NCBI RefSeq assembly: GCF_002902905.1
Contig: NZ_CP026124.1
Coordinates: 5,704,001-5,768,000 of the forward strand
Reading direction: 5' to 3'
Source of the DNA: Achromobacter sp. AONIH1
GTDB taxonomy: Bacteria > Pseudomonadota > Gammaproteobacteria > Burkholderiales > Burkholderiaceae_B
DNA: 64,000 nucleotides
Made by a program: the position numbers and the translations under genes. The notes under the pieces were generated by a model, which worked only from the letters and a program-made list of their open reading frames with translations, did not search any database and was not told where the DNA came from. Positions 34,721 through 42,749 of the stretch are shown in pieces. Within the stretch, counting starts at the first letter, position 1. Each line of letters starts with the position of its first letter.

Positions 34721-34742
34721 AATTTAAACGAACGTTTGAATT
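34721..34742. promoter_or_regulatory. Palindromic operator (PsrA-box-like) before the TetR gene
   Basis: The core AAACG-AA-CGTTT (34726-34737) is flanked symmetrically by AATT on both sides, with one mismatched pair. It fits the published PsrA-type pattern AAAC-N2 to 4-GTTT. It ends eight bases before the TetR ATG, so it is placed for autoregulation. Confidence 0.65.
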
Positions 34743-34749
34743 CAACCTC

Positions 34750-35421
34750 ATGCAAGAACTCAGATCCTCTTCAACCCGGGAATCCATCCTGGACACTGCC
34801 GAGGCGTTGTTCGCCCAGCAGGGTCATGACGGCACGTCGATGCGCCAGATCACTGGCGCGGCCGGCGTGAATCTCGCGTCCGTGAATTACCACTTCGGCT
34901 CGAAGGAGTCGCTGGTGCAGGCGGTGCTCAAGCGCCGCCTGGCCGTGCTCAACAGCGAGCGCATGCGCCTGCTGGACGAGCTCGAAGCCCAAGCCGAGGG
35001 CAAGCCGCTCAAGCCCTCGCAAATCGTTGACGCCTTCTTCGGCACGCTGCTGCGCCTGGCCGCCGACCCGGAGCAGGCGGGCAGCACTTTCCTGCCGCTG
35101 CTCGAACGCACCATGACCGACCCCACGGACTTCATCCGCGCGCTGTTCGCGGAGGAATACGCGGACGTGCTGGACCGCTACCGCAACGCGCTGTTCGCGG
35201 CGCTGCCGGACGTGCCGCGCGCCGAAATCATGTGGCGCTTTCAATTCATGCTGGGCGCGACGTCCTACGCCATCATCGGCACGGACCTGCTGCGCTCGGT
35301 CACCGGCTGGGTCATCGACGAAGCCGAACAACCCAACAACCCCGAACTGCTGCTGCCGCGCCTGATGAGCTTCCTGCTCGGGGGCCTGCGCGCGCCGCTG
35401 CCGCAGCGGCCATCCTGTTAG
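34750..35421 (+). CDS. TetR-family regulator, probable fatty-acid degradation repressor
   Basis: A 223-residue TetR protein. The helix-turn-helix occupies residues about 10-55 (RESILDTAEALFAQQGHDGT, then QITGAAGVNLASVNYHFGSK). The C-terminal ligand domain is of the PsrA/YfiR-like type common near acyl-CoA genes (FLPLLERTMTDPTDFIRALF, MWRFQFMLGA). The start at 34750 lies just downstream of a 22-bp palindrome. The gene is 58 bases upstream of fadE and runs in the same direction as the whole beta-oxidation array. Repression relieved by long-chain acyl-CoA or fatty acid is inferred. Confidence 0.88.
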   Translation: MQELRSSSTRESILDTAEALFAQQGHDGTSMRQITGAAGVNLASVNYHFGSKESLVQAVLKRRLAVLNSERMRLLDELEAQAEGKPLKPSQIVDAFFGTLLRLAADPEQAGSTFLPLLERTMTDPTDFIRALFAEEYADVLDRYRNALFAALPDVPRAEIMWRFQFMLGATSYAIIGTDLLRSVTGWVIDEAEQPNNPELLLPRLMSFLLGGLRAPLPQRPSC

Positions 35422-35479
35422 AGCCAGCAACGGTCAGGCCCCCGGCAATGGGCCGAACATTGCGATAGGAGACAAGAAT

Positions 35480-37825
35480 ATGCACCCGATCCTTCTTGCG
35501 CTGCTCGTCTTGGCGCTTCTGGCCGTGGTCCTGCTGGGACTGCGTCCCTTGCGACGAGCCGTGCTGTCGGCCCCGATCTTCAACATGTACCGCAAGGTGC
35601 TGCCGCAGATGTCGGACACCGAGCGCGACGCGCTCGAGGCCGGCACCGTATGGTGGGAAGGCGAGCTGTTTCGCGGCCGTCCCGACTGGAGCCGCCTGCA
35701 CGCCTATCCGCGCCCGCGCCTGTCCGACGATGAGCAGCGCTTCCTGGACAACCAGGCCGAGGAAGCCTGCCGCATGGTCAACGACTGGGAAGTCACGCAG
35801 GAACGCTTCGACCTGCCCGCCGATGTCTGGAACTACCTGAAGAACCAGGGCTTCCTGGGCATGATCATTCCCAAGTCCTACGGCGGCCTGGGCTTTTCCG
35901 CCTATGCGCATTCAGAGATCGTGACCAAGCTGTCGACCCGCTCGTCGGCGCTGGCCGTGTCGGTCATGGTGCCGAACTCGCTGGGCCCGGCCGAGCTGCT
36001 GCTGCACTACGGCACCGACGCGCAGAAGAACCACTATCTGCCGCGCCTGGCGCGCGGCGAGGAAGTGCCGGCCTTCGCGCTGACCAGCCCCTGGGCTGGC
36101 TCGGACGCCGCCGCCATTCCCGACAGCGGCATCGTCTGCAAGGGCGAATGGCAGGGCCGCGAAGTGGTCGGCATGCGCGTCACCTGGGACAAGCGCTACA
36201 TCACGCTGGCGCCGGTCTGCACCCTGCTCGGCTTGGCGTTCCGCCTGTATGACCCGGACGGACTGCTGGGCGACGAGAAGGACCTGGGCATCACCTGCGC
36301 GCTGGTGCCGCACGACCACCCCGGCGTGGACACGGGCCGCCGCCACTTCCCGCTGAACGCCATGTTCATGAACGGCCCGACGCGCGGCCAGGACGTGTTC
36401 ATGCCGCTGGACTTCATCATCGGCGGCCCCGCCATGGCCGGCCAGGGCTGGCGCATGCTGATGGAATGCCTGGCCGCCGGCCGCTCGATCTCGCTGCCGT
36501 CCTCCAACACCGGCATGTCCAAGCTGACCGCCCGCGCCGTGGGCGCCTATGCCCGCGTGCGCAGCCAGTTCCGCACACCGGTGGGCAAGTTCGAGGGCGT
36601 CGAGGAAGCGCTGGCGCGCATCGGCGGCCACACCTACATGATGGACGCCGCGCGCAGCATGACCGCCGGCGCGGTGGACCTGGGCGAAAAGCCCTCGGTC
36701 GTCTCCGCCATCGTCAAATACCACGTCACCGAGCGCGCGCGCCAGGTCGTCAACGACGGCATGGACGTGATCGGAGGCAAGGGCATCTGCCTGGGACCGT
36801 CCAACTTCCTGGGCCGCGCCTACCAGCAGATTCCCATCGGCATCACCGTGGAAGGCGCCAACATCCTGACCCGCAGCCTGATCATCTTCGGCCAGGGCGC
36901 GATCCGCTGCCATCCCTACGTGCTGGCCGAGATGCAGGCCGCGCAATCGTCCGACCGCCAGCAAGGTCTGCATGACTTCGACCGCGCCTTCTGGGGCCAC
37001 GTGGGCTTCGTCGTGAAGAACAAGCTGCGCGCGCTGGGCACCGCGCTGACCGGCGCCCGCCTGGTCGGCGTGAACGCCGACGTCGCGCCCGAGATGAAGC
37101 GTTACTACCAGCAGCTCAGCCGCTACAGCGCTGCCTTCGCGCTGCTGGCAGACACCTCCATGCTGGTGCTGGGCGGCAGCCTGAAGCGCCGCGAGCGCCT
37201 GTCCGCGCGCCTGGGCGACATCCTGTCGCAGATGTACCTGATCAGCGCCACGCTCAAGCGCTACCAGGACGAAGGCCGCCAGGCCGCCGATGCGCCGCTG
37301 GCGCACTGGTCGATCCAGGACGCGCTGTTCCGCCTGCAGGAAGCCTTCGACGGCGTGCTGGAAAACTACCCGAACCGCTTCGTCGCCTGGGGCCTGCGCC
37401 GCATCGTCTTCCCCTGGGGCCATCCGCAATCGCTGCCCTCGGACGAACTGGGCCAGCAGGTCGCCAAGCTGCTGATCAACCCGGGCGCCGCCCGTGATCG
37501 CCTGACCGCCGGCTGCCACCTGCCCGCCACCGCCGACGAGCCGGTAGGCGCCATCGAACTGGCGCTGGCCGCCACGCTGGAGGCCGAACCCATCGAGGCC
37601 AAGATCCGCGAGCTGGAAAAGCGCGGCGCGCTGGACGGCAATCCGCAGGCCAACGTGCGCGACATCGCCGACGCCGCCTATGCGGCCGGCGGCCTGACCG
37701 ACGAGGAATACGCCGTGGTCAAGCGCAGAAACACCTTGCGCGACACCGTGGTCAAGGTGGACGATTTCCCCTTCGATCTTGGCGCGGGCGCGATCCGTCC
37801 CGCCGCCGAGCGCCGGGCCGCATGA
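35480..37825 (+). CDS. fadE: Acyl-CoA dehydrogenase, FadE type
   Basis: A 781-residue long-form acyl-CoA dehydrogenase, the FAD enzyme that makes trans-2-enoyl-CoA. A hydrophobic N-terminus (LLALLVLALLAVVLLGL) suggests membrane association, as in E. coli FadE. Core motifs are GFLGMIIPKSYGGLGFSAYA, FALTSPWAGSDAA and KGICLGPSNFLGRAYQQIPI. The C-terminal DUF1974 extension ends in a Pro/Arg tail. Length and N-terminal helix fit FadE rather than the short 380-residue enzymes. The ATG has TAGGAG before it. Its stop overlaps the next start (ATGA). Confidence 0.93.
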   Translation: MHPILLALLVLALLAVVLLGLRPLRRAVLSAPIFNMYRKVLPQMSDTERDALEAGTVWWEGELFRGRPDWSRLHAYPRPRLSDDEQRFLDNQAEEACRMVNDWEVTQERFDLPADVWNYLKNQGFLGMIIPKSYGGLGFSAYAHSEIVTKLSTRSSALAVSVMVPNSLGPAELLLHYGTDAQKNHYLPRLARGEEVPAFALTSPWAGSDAAAIPDSGIVCKGEWQGREVVGMRVTWDKRYITLAPVCTLLGLAFRLYDPDGLLGDEKDLGITCALVPHDHPGVDTGRRHFPLNAMFMNGPTRGQDVFMPLDFIIGGPAMAGQGWRMLMECLAAGRSISLPSSNTGMSKLTARAVGAYARVRSQFRTPVGKFEGVEEALARIGGHTYMMDAARSMTAGAVDLGEKPSVVSAIVKYHVTERARQVVNDGMDVIGGKGICLGPSNFLGRAYQQIPIGITVEGANILTRSLIIFGQGAIRCHPYVLAEMQAAQSSDRQQGLHDFDRAFWGHVGFVVKNKLRALGTALTGARLVGVNADVAPEMKRYYQQLSRYSAAFALLADTSMLVLGGSLKRRERLSARLGDILSQMYLISATLKRYQDEGRQAADAPLAHWSIQDALFRLQEAFDGVLENYPNRFVAWGLRRIVFPWGHPQSLPSDELGQQVAKLLINPGAARDRLTAGCHLPATADEPVGAIELALAATLEAEPIEAKIRELEKRGALDGNPQANVRDIADAAYAAGGLTDEEYAVVKRRNTLRDTVVKVDDFPFDLGAGAIRPAAERRAA

Positions 37826-39135
37826 GCACCAAGGACGCACGGATGGCATTCAAACCGGTATATGTGGTGGACGGGTCCCGCACGCCTTTCCTGAAGGCGC
37901 GCACGGGCCCCGGCCCGTTTTCGGCGGGCGACCTGGCCGTGCAGGCCGGGCGCGCGCTGCTGCTGCGCCAGCCCTTCTCGCCCACCGACGTGGACGAGGT
38001 CATCATTGGCTGCGCCGCGCCCTCGCCCGACGAAGTCAACATCGGCCGCGTGATCGCGCTACGCCTGGGCTGCGGCAACCGCGTGCCGGGCTGGACCGTG
38101 ATGCGCAACTGCGCCTCGGGCATGCAGGCGCTGGACTCGGCCATCGCCAACATCCAGTCGGGCCGTTCGCAACTGGTGGTGGCCGGCGGCGTGGACGCGC
38201 TGTCGCGCGCGCCGCTGCTGTTCTCGGACGACATGGTGCGCTGGCTGTCCGGCTGGTATGCCGCGCGCGGCCTGGGCGCCAAGCTGTCCGCGCTGCGCCG
38301 CTTCAAGCTGCGCAACCTGGCGCCCGTCATCGGCCTGCTCAAGGGCCTGACCGATCCCGTGGTCGGACTGTCGATGGGCCAGACGGCCGAAAACGTCGCC
38401 ACCCGCTTCGGCATCGACCGAGCCGCCATGGACGCCTACTCGGCCGGCAGCCACCAGCGCGCGCTGGCGGCGCGCGCCGCCGGCGCCCTGGCCGAGATCG
38501 TGCCGATCATCGACGCCAAGGGCACGCTCTATCCCGAGGACGACGGCGTGCGCGCCGACTCCACCCCGGAAAAGCTGGCCAAGCTCAAGCCCGTGTTCGA
38601 CAAGCCCTGGGGCAACATCACCGCCGGCAACAGCTCGCAGGTCACCGACGGCGCGGCCATGCTGGTGCTGGCATCGGAAGAGGCCGTGCAGCGCTGGAAC
38701 CTGCGTCCGCTGGGCCGCATCGTCGACAGCCAGTGGGCCGGCCTGGATCCGGCGCAGATGGGCCTGGGTCCGGTGCACGCCGCCACGCCCATCCTGCAAC
38801 GCCAAGGCCTGGGCCTGAATGACCTGGACTTGTGGGAGATCAACGAGGCCTTCGCCGCCCAGGTGCTAGGCTGCCTGGCCGCATGGCGCGACGAGGCCTA
38901 TTGCCAGGAGCACTTCGGCACGCCGGCCTGGGGCCAGCTCGACACCGATCGCCTGAACATCGACGGCGGCGCCATCGCCATCGGCCATCCCGTCGGCGCG
39001 TCCGGCGCCCGCATCGTGCTGCACCTGCTGGACGCGCTCAAGCGCCGCGGCGCACGGCGCGGCATGGCCGCCATCTGCATTGGCGGCGGCCAAGGCGGCG
39101 CCATGCTGGTCGAAACCCTGGAGGAGCGCGCATGA
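37822..39135 (+). CDS. Acetyl-CoA C-acyltransferase, FadI-like thiolase
   Basis: A 437-residue thiolase that cleaves 3-ketoacyl-CoA. The nucleophilic cysteine lies in RNCASGMQALDSA (near residue 96), the catalytic histidine in GGAIAIGHPVGASGARI, and the second cysteine in ICIGGGQGGAM. Its 437-residue length is that of FadI (trifunctional-enzyme beta subunit) rather than FadA. It starts in the end of fadE and precedes the hydratase/dehydrogenase gene by 40 bases, so it probably forms a complex with that product. Confidence 0.9.
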   Translation: MSTKDARMAFKPVYVVDGSRTPFLKARTGPGPFSAGDLAVQAGRALLLRQPFSPTDVDEVIIGCAAPSPDEVNIGRVIALRLGCGNRVPGWTVMRNCASGMQALDSAIANIQSGRSQLVVAGGVDALSRAPLLFSDDMVRWLSGWYAARGLGAKLSALRRFKLRNLAPVIGLLKGLTDPVVGLSMGQTAENVATRFGIDRAAMDAYSAGSHQRALAARAAGALAEIVPIIDAKGTLYPEDDGVRADSTPEKLAKLKPVFDKPWGNITAGNSSQVTDGAAMLVLASEEAVQRWNLRPLGRIVDSQWAGLDPAQMGLGPVHAATPILQRQGLGLNDLDLWEINEAFAAQVLGCLAAWRDEAYCQEHFGTPAWGQLDTDRLNIDGGAIAIGHPVGASGARIVLHLLDALKRRGARRGMAAICIGGGQGGAMLVETLEERA

Positions 39136-39175
39136 GCCGCAACGCCGCCTCGACGCGTACCACGGAGACCGCCCG

Positions 39176-41104
39176 ATGAGCGCACTGGACACCCTCTCGC
39201 ACTGGCGCCTGGCGCGCGACCCCGACGGCCTGGCCTGGTTGACCTTCGACCGCGCCGCCAGCGCGGTCAACGCCCTGTCGGCCGACACCATGGCGGAACT
39301 CGCCCTGGTGCTGGACGCGCTGGACAAGGACCCGCCCAAGGGCCTGGTGATCCGCTCGGGCAAGCCGACCGGCTTCATCGTGGGCGCCGATGTCAACGAA
39401 TTCGCCAGCCTGGACACGCCCGAGCAGGGCCGTGCACTGGTGGCGCGCGGCTGGAACCTGTTCAACCGGCTGGCCGCCGTGCGCTATCCCACGCTGGCCC
39501 TGATCCAGGGCCACTGCCTGGGCGGCGGCCTGGAGCTGGCGCTGGCCTGCCGCTATCGCCTCGTGGCGGACCAGGCCGGCGTATCGCTGGCGCTGCCCGA
39601 GGTCATGCTGGGCATCTTCCCCGGCTGGGGCGGCATGCTGCGGCTGCCGCGCCTGATCGGCGCGCCGGCCGCGCTGGACATGATGCTCACCGGCCGGGGC
39701 GCCGACGCGCGCCGCGCCGCCGCGCTGGGCCTGGCCGACGCGCGCGTGCCGCCGCGCCTGCTGGAAGCCGCCGCGCGCGCCACGGTGCTGTCCGGCAAGC
39801 CGGCGCGCCAGACGCGCGGCCTGGCCGCCTGGACCAACCGCTGGCCGCTCAAGGCCATCGTCGCCAACCGCGCGCGCAAGCAGATCGCGGCCAAGGATCC
39901 CCTGGGCCACTATCCCGCCGCGCCGGCCATCGTGACGCTGTGGGAACAGCACGACGGCGACGCCCAGCGCGCGCCCTCGCTGATCGACGGCATCATCGCG
40001 TCCGACACCGCCCGCAATCTGCTGCGCGTGTTCCGCCTGCAGGAGCGGCTCAAGGCCAACGGCCGGCAGCCCGGGGCAGCCCCGGCGCGGCGCATCCATG
40101 TGGTCGGCGCCGGCGTCATGGGCGGCGACATCGCCGCCTGGTGCGCATACAAGGGCCTGACCGTCACGCTGCAGGACCAGGACATGGCCCGCATCGCGCC
40201 CGCCATCAAGCGCGCCGCGACGCTGTACGCGCGCCGCCTGAAGGACCCGCGCGCGGCCCGCGCCGCCATGGACCGCCTGATCCCCGATCCCGCCGGCACA
40301 GGCGCGACGCTGGCCGACATCGTGATCGAGGCCATCAGCGAACAGCCCGAGGCCAAGCTCGCGCTGTATCGCGCGCTGGAACCGCGCATGAAGCCCGACG
40401 CGGTGCTAGCCACCAATACGTCCAGCCTGTCTCTGGAAACGCTGCGCGCGGGACTGGCGCGGCCCGAGCGTCTGGTGGGCATCCACTTCTTCAATCCCGT
40501 GGCCAAGATGCCGCTGGTGGAAGTGGTGCACGCCGACGGCACGGCGGCCGATGCGCTGGCGCGCGCCAGCGCCTTCGTCGGCCAGATCGACAAGCTCGCC
40601 CTGCCGGTCAAGAGCGCGCCCGGCTTTCTGGTCAACGCGGTACTGGCGCCCTACATACTGCAAGCCATGCGCAGCGTGGACGCGGGCGTCGCGCCGGCCG
40701 CGATCGACGCGGCCCTGGTGGCCTTCGGCATGCCGATGGGACCGCTGGAGCTGGCCGACACCGTGGGTCTGGACATCGCCCGCGCCGCCGGCGAGGAGCT
40801 GGCCGGCGGCCAGGAGCCGCCGCGCTGCCTGGCGGACCGGCTGTCGCGCGGCCAGCTGGGCCGCAAGACCGGCCAGGGCTTCTATGCCTGGCGCGACGGC
40901 AAGCCCGTCAAGGACAAGGCGTCCGCCGCCCCCGCCGGCCTCGCGGCCGGCCTGATCCAGCCCCTGATCGACGCGACCCGGCAGCGGGTCGATCAGGGCA
41001 TCGTCGCCGACGCCGACCTGGCCGACGCCGGCGTGATTTTCGGAACGGGATTCGCCCCCTTCACGGGCGGTCCCTTGCATTATCAAGGCAGGACCAAGAC
41101 GTAG
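39176..41104 (+). CDS. Enoyl-CoA hydratase/3-hydroxyacyl-CoA dehydrogenase, FadJ/FadB order
   Basis: A 642-residue bifunctional enzyme. The N-terminal crotonase domain has both catalytic glutamates (GHCLGGGLELALACRYRL and LALPEVMLGIFPGWGG). The C-terminal NAD-dependent dehydrogenase starts at VVGAGVMGGDIAAWCAYKG and carries HFFNPVAKMPLVEVVHADG. It is shorter than E. coli FadB/FadJ (about 715-730), with a reduced second dehydrogenase domain. The start at 39176 has GGAG nine bases upstream. It performs steps two and three of beta-oxidation and would partner the upstream thiolase. Confidence 0.92.
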   Translation: MSALDTLSHWRLARDPDGLAWLTFDRAASAVNALSADTMAELALVLDALDKDPPKGLVIRSGKPTGFIVGADVNEFASLDTPEQGRALVARGWNLFNRLAAVRYPTLALIQGHCLGGGLELALACRYRLVADQAGVSLALPEVMLGIFPGWGGMLRLPRLIGAPAALDMMLTGRGADARRAAALGLADARVPPRLLEAAARATVLSGKPARQTRGLAAWTNRWPLKAIVANRARKQIAAKDPLGHYPAAPAIVTLWEQHDGDAQRAPSLIDGIIASDTARNLLRVFRLQERLKANGRQPGAAPARRIHVVGAGVMGGDIAAWCAYKGLTVTLQDQDMARIAPAIKRAATLYARRLKDPRAARAAMDRLIPDPAGTGATLADIVIEAISEQPEAKLALYRALEPRMKPDAVLATNTSSLSLETLRAGLARPERLVGIHFFNPVAKMPLVEVVHADGTAADALARASAFVGQIDKLALPVKSAPGFLVNAVLAPYILQAMRSVDAGVAPAAIDAALVAFGMPMGPLELADTVGLDIARAAGEELAGGQEPPRCLADRLSRGQLGRKTGQGFYAWRDGKPVKDKASAAPAGLAAGLIQPLIDATRQRVDQGIVADADLADAGVIFGTGFAPFTGGPLHYQGRTKT

Positions 41105-41197
41105 CGCAGTAGAGGAAATACGGCTCACGCCGATAGACCGGGCCGCCGAGCCCGGCAGTGCCATAACGACACCTATCCAACACGAGGAGGCAGTACC

Positions 41198-42526
41198 ATG
41201 AGCAGACGTTCATTGTCCCTGAGCACCCTGTCGGTCATCGTGGCCGGCCTGGGCGCGTCCACCGTCGCCCACTCCGCCGGCTTCCAGCTCCTTGAGCAGA
41301 ACGCCAGCGGCCTGGGCAACGCCTACGCGGGCTCGGCGGCAAATCCGGAAAACGCCAGCATCATCTACTACAACCCGGCCGGCATGACGTACCTGCCGGG
41401 CTTCAACTTCTCGGGCGGGGTCAACCTGATCAAGCCCTCGTTCAAGTTCTCGGACAACGGCGACAGCCGCAATCCCGGCGTGCCCGGCATACCCGGCTCC
41501 GGCCTGGGCGGCTCGCGTCCCACCGGCGGCAACGGCGGCGACGCCGGCAAGCTCGGCGTGGTGCCGAACCTCTACGCCTCGCTGCAGCTCAATGAAAAGT
41601 GGTTCATCGGCCTGGGCATCGGCGCGCCGTTCGGCCTGATGACCAAGTACGACGAAGGCTGGGCCGGCCAGTACCACTCCAACAAGTTCGACATCAAGAC
41701 CATCAACGTGAACCCCTCGGTGGCCTATAAGGTCAACGACAAGTTCTCGATGGGCTTTGGCCTGAACTGGCAGCGCATCGACGCCGAGTACAAAAAGAAG
41801 ACCGTGGTGCAATTGCCCGTGCCGGGCCGCCCGGTCTTCACCAATGGCGATGCCGACCTCAATTTGAAGGGCGACGCCTGGGGCTGGAACGTGGGCTTCA
41901 TGCTGCAACCCACCGAGGACACCCGCATCGGCCTGTCGTACCGCTCGAAGATCCGCCAGACGGCCAAGGGCGATACCGACATCGACAACATCGGGCCGAC
42001 CCGTCAGTCCGCTTCGTTCGACGCCAAGGCGACCGTGGACCTGCCCGACACGCTGATCCTGAGCGCCGCGCACCAGCTGAACGAGCGCTGGGAACTGCTG
42101 GGCGACATCTCGTGGACCGGCTGGAGCAGCATCCCCGCGCTGAAGATCCGCAACTCGGGCACCGGCGCCAAGGATGACGAGCTGCCGCTGAACTTCCGCG
42201 ACACGTGGCGCCTGGCCGTCGGCGCGAACTACAAGTTCGCGCCCGACTGGAAGTGGAAGTTCGGCCTGGCCTATGACCAGTCGCCGGTCCACAAGGAACA
42301 GGACCGCCCCACCTCGCTGCCGGACAACGACCGCTACTGGTTCTCGACCGGCGTGCAGTGGCAGGCCACCAAGAACACGACGCTGGACGTGGGCTACACC
42401 TACCTGTACCTGCGCAAGACGTACATCGACACGAACTCCGGCAACGCCCTTGCCAAGGGTCGCGTGGCGGGCAGCTACGACAGCAGCGGCCACATCTTCG
42501 GCCTGCAGGTCTCGTCGCGCTTCTAA
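41198..42526 (+). CDS. FadL-family outer-membrane long-chain fatty acid transporter
   Basis: A 442-residue beta-barrel protein. A signal peptide ends near STVAHSA, followed by the FadL hatch motif GFQLLEQNASGLGNAYAGSA and NPAGMTYLPG. The C-terminus ends in aromatic SSRF, the usual barrel-insertion signal. It imports hydrophobic substrates, likely long-chain fatty acids given the neighbours; TodX-like aromatic substrates are an alternative. GAGGAGG precedes the ATG. A small CCGGGC/GCCCGG hairpin (41138-41155) lies in the preceding gap. Confidence 0.92.
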   Translation: MSRRSLSLSTLSVIVAGLGASTVAHSAGFQLLEQNASGLGNAYAGSAANPENASIIYYNPAGMTYLPGFNFSGGVNLIKPSFKFSDNGDSRNPGVPGIPGSGLGGSRPTGGNGGDAGKLGVVPNLYASLQLNEKWFIGLGIGAPFGLMTKYDEGWAGQYHSNKFDIKTINVNPSVAYKVNDKFSMGFGLNWQRIDAEYKKKTVVQLPVPGRPVFTNGDADLNLKGDAWGWNVGFMLQPTEDTRIGLSYRSKIRQTAKGDTDIDNIGPTRQSASFDAKATVDLPDTLILSAAHQLNERWELLGDISWTGWSSIPALKIRNSGTGAKDDELPLNFRDTWRLAVGANYKFAPDWKWKFGLAYDQSPVHKEQDRPTSLPDNDRYWFSTGVQWQATKNTTLDVGYTYLYLRKTYIDTNSGNALAKGRVAGSYDSSGHIFGLQVSSRF

Positions 42527-42532
42527 GGGCCG

Positions 42533-42607
42533 CCCACCCTGGAGCGCCATGCGCTCCGCATCAAGGGCGCCGCCGCGGACCGGACCGGCAAAGCCGGCTC
42601 CGCGCGG
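42533..42607 (+). repeat. Three-hairpin repeat, diverged copy E
   Basis: It keeps the architecture of the repeat with changed bases: stem GGAGCGC/GCGCTCC, a weak CCCT/AGGG element and a GCCGG-centred third stem (ACCGGC/GCCGGC). It lies directly after the FadL-like gene stop. Assignment rests on order and spacing of stems rather than identity. Confidence 0.55.
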
Positions 42608-42624
42608 TTTGGACAGGAATAGGG

Positions 42625-42652
42625 GCCACCCGTTGTATGCGCGGCGGGTGGC
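42625..42652 (+). terminator. Hairpin between the FadL-like gene and the second dehydrogenase gene
   Basis: Perfect eight-bp stem GCCACCCG/CGGGTGGC with a 12-base loop, followed by GCCCGTTT. The T-run is short, so this is a weak or partial terminator at best. Confidence 0.4.
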
Positions 42653-42749
42653 GCCCGTTTCGTGAAGGACCGGAGCAACATGTCCCTTCCTGCACGGGGA
42701 CGGCAAGCGCAACAAGGCACACAGCCTTGGGCATTTTTTGGAGACTTCC

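Larger units (their letters stand above)
34368..34749. other. 382-base divergent gap between the GINT1-like gene and the TetR gene
   Basis: No gene is evident. It contains a 10-bp GC-rich hairpin in the leader of the leftward gene (34402-34425), a GAAACGTTTC palindrome (34468-34477) and a 22-bp imperfect palindrome immediately before the TetR start (34721-34742). Both transcription units must start here. Confidence 0.6.
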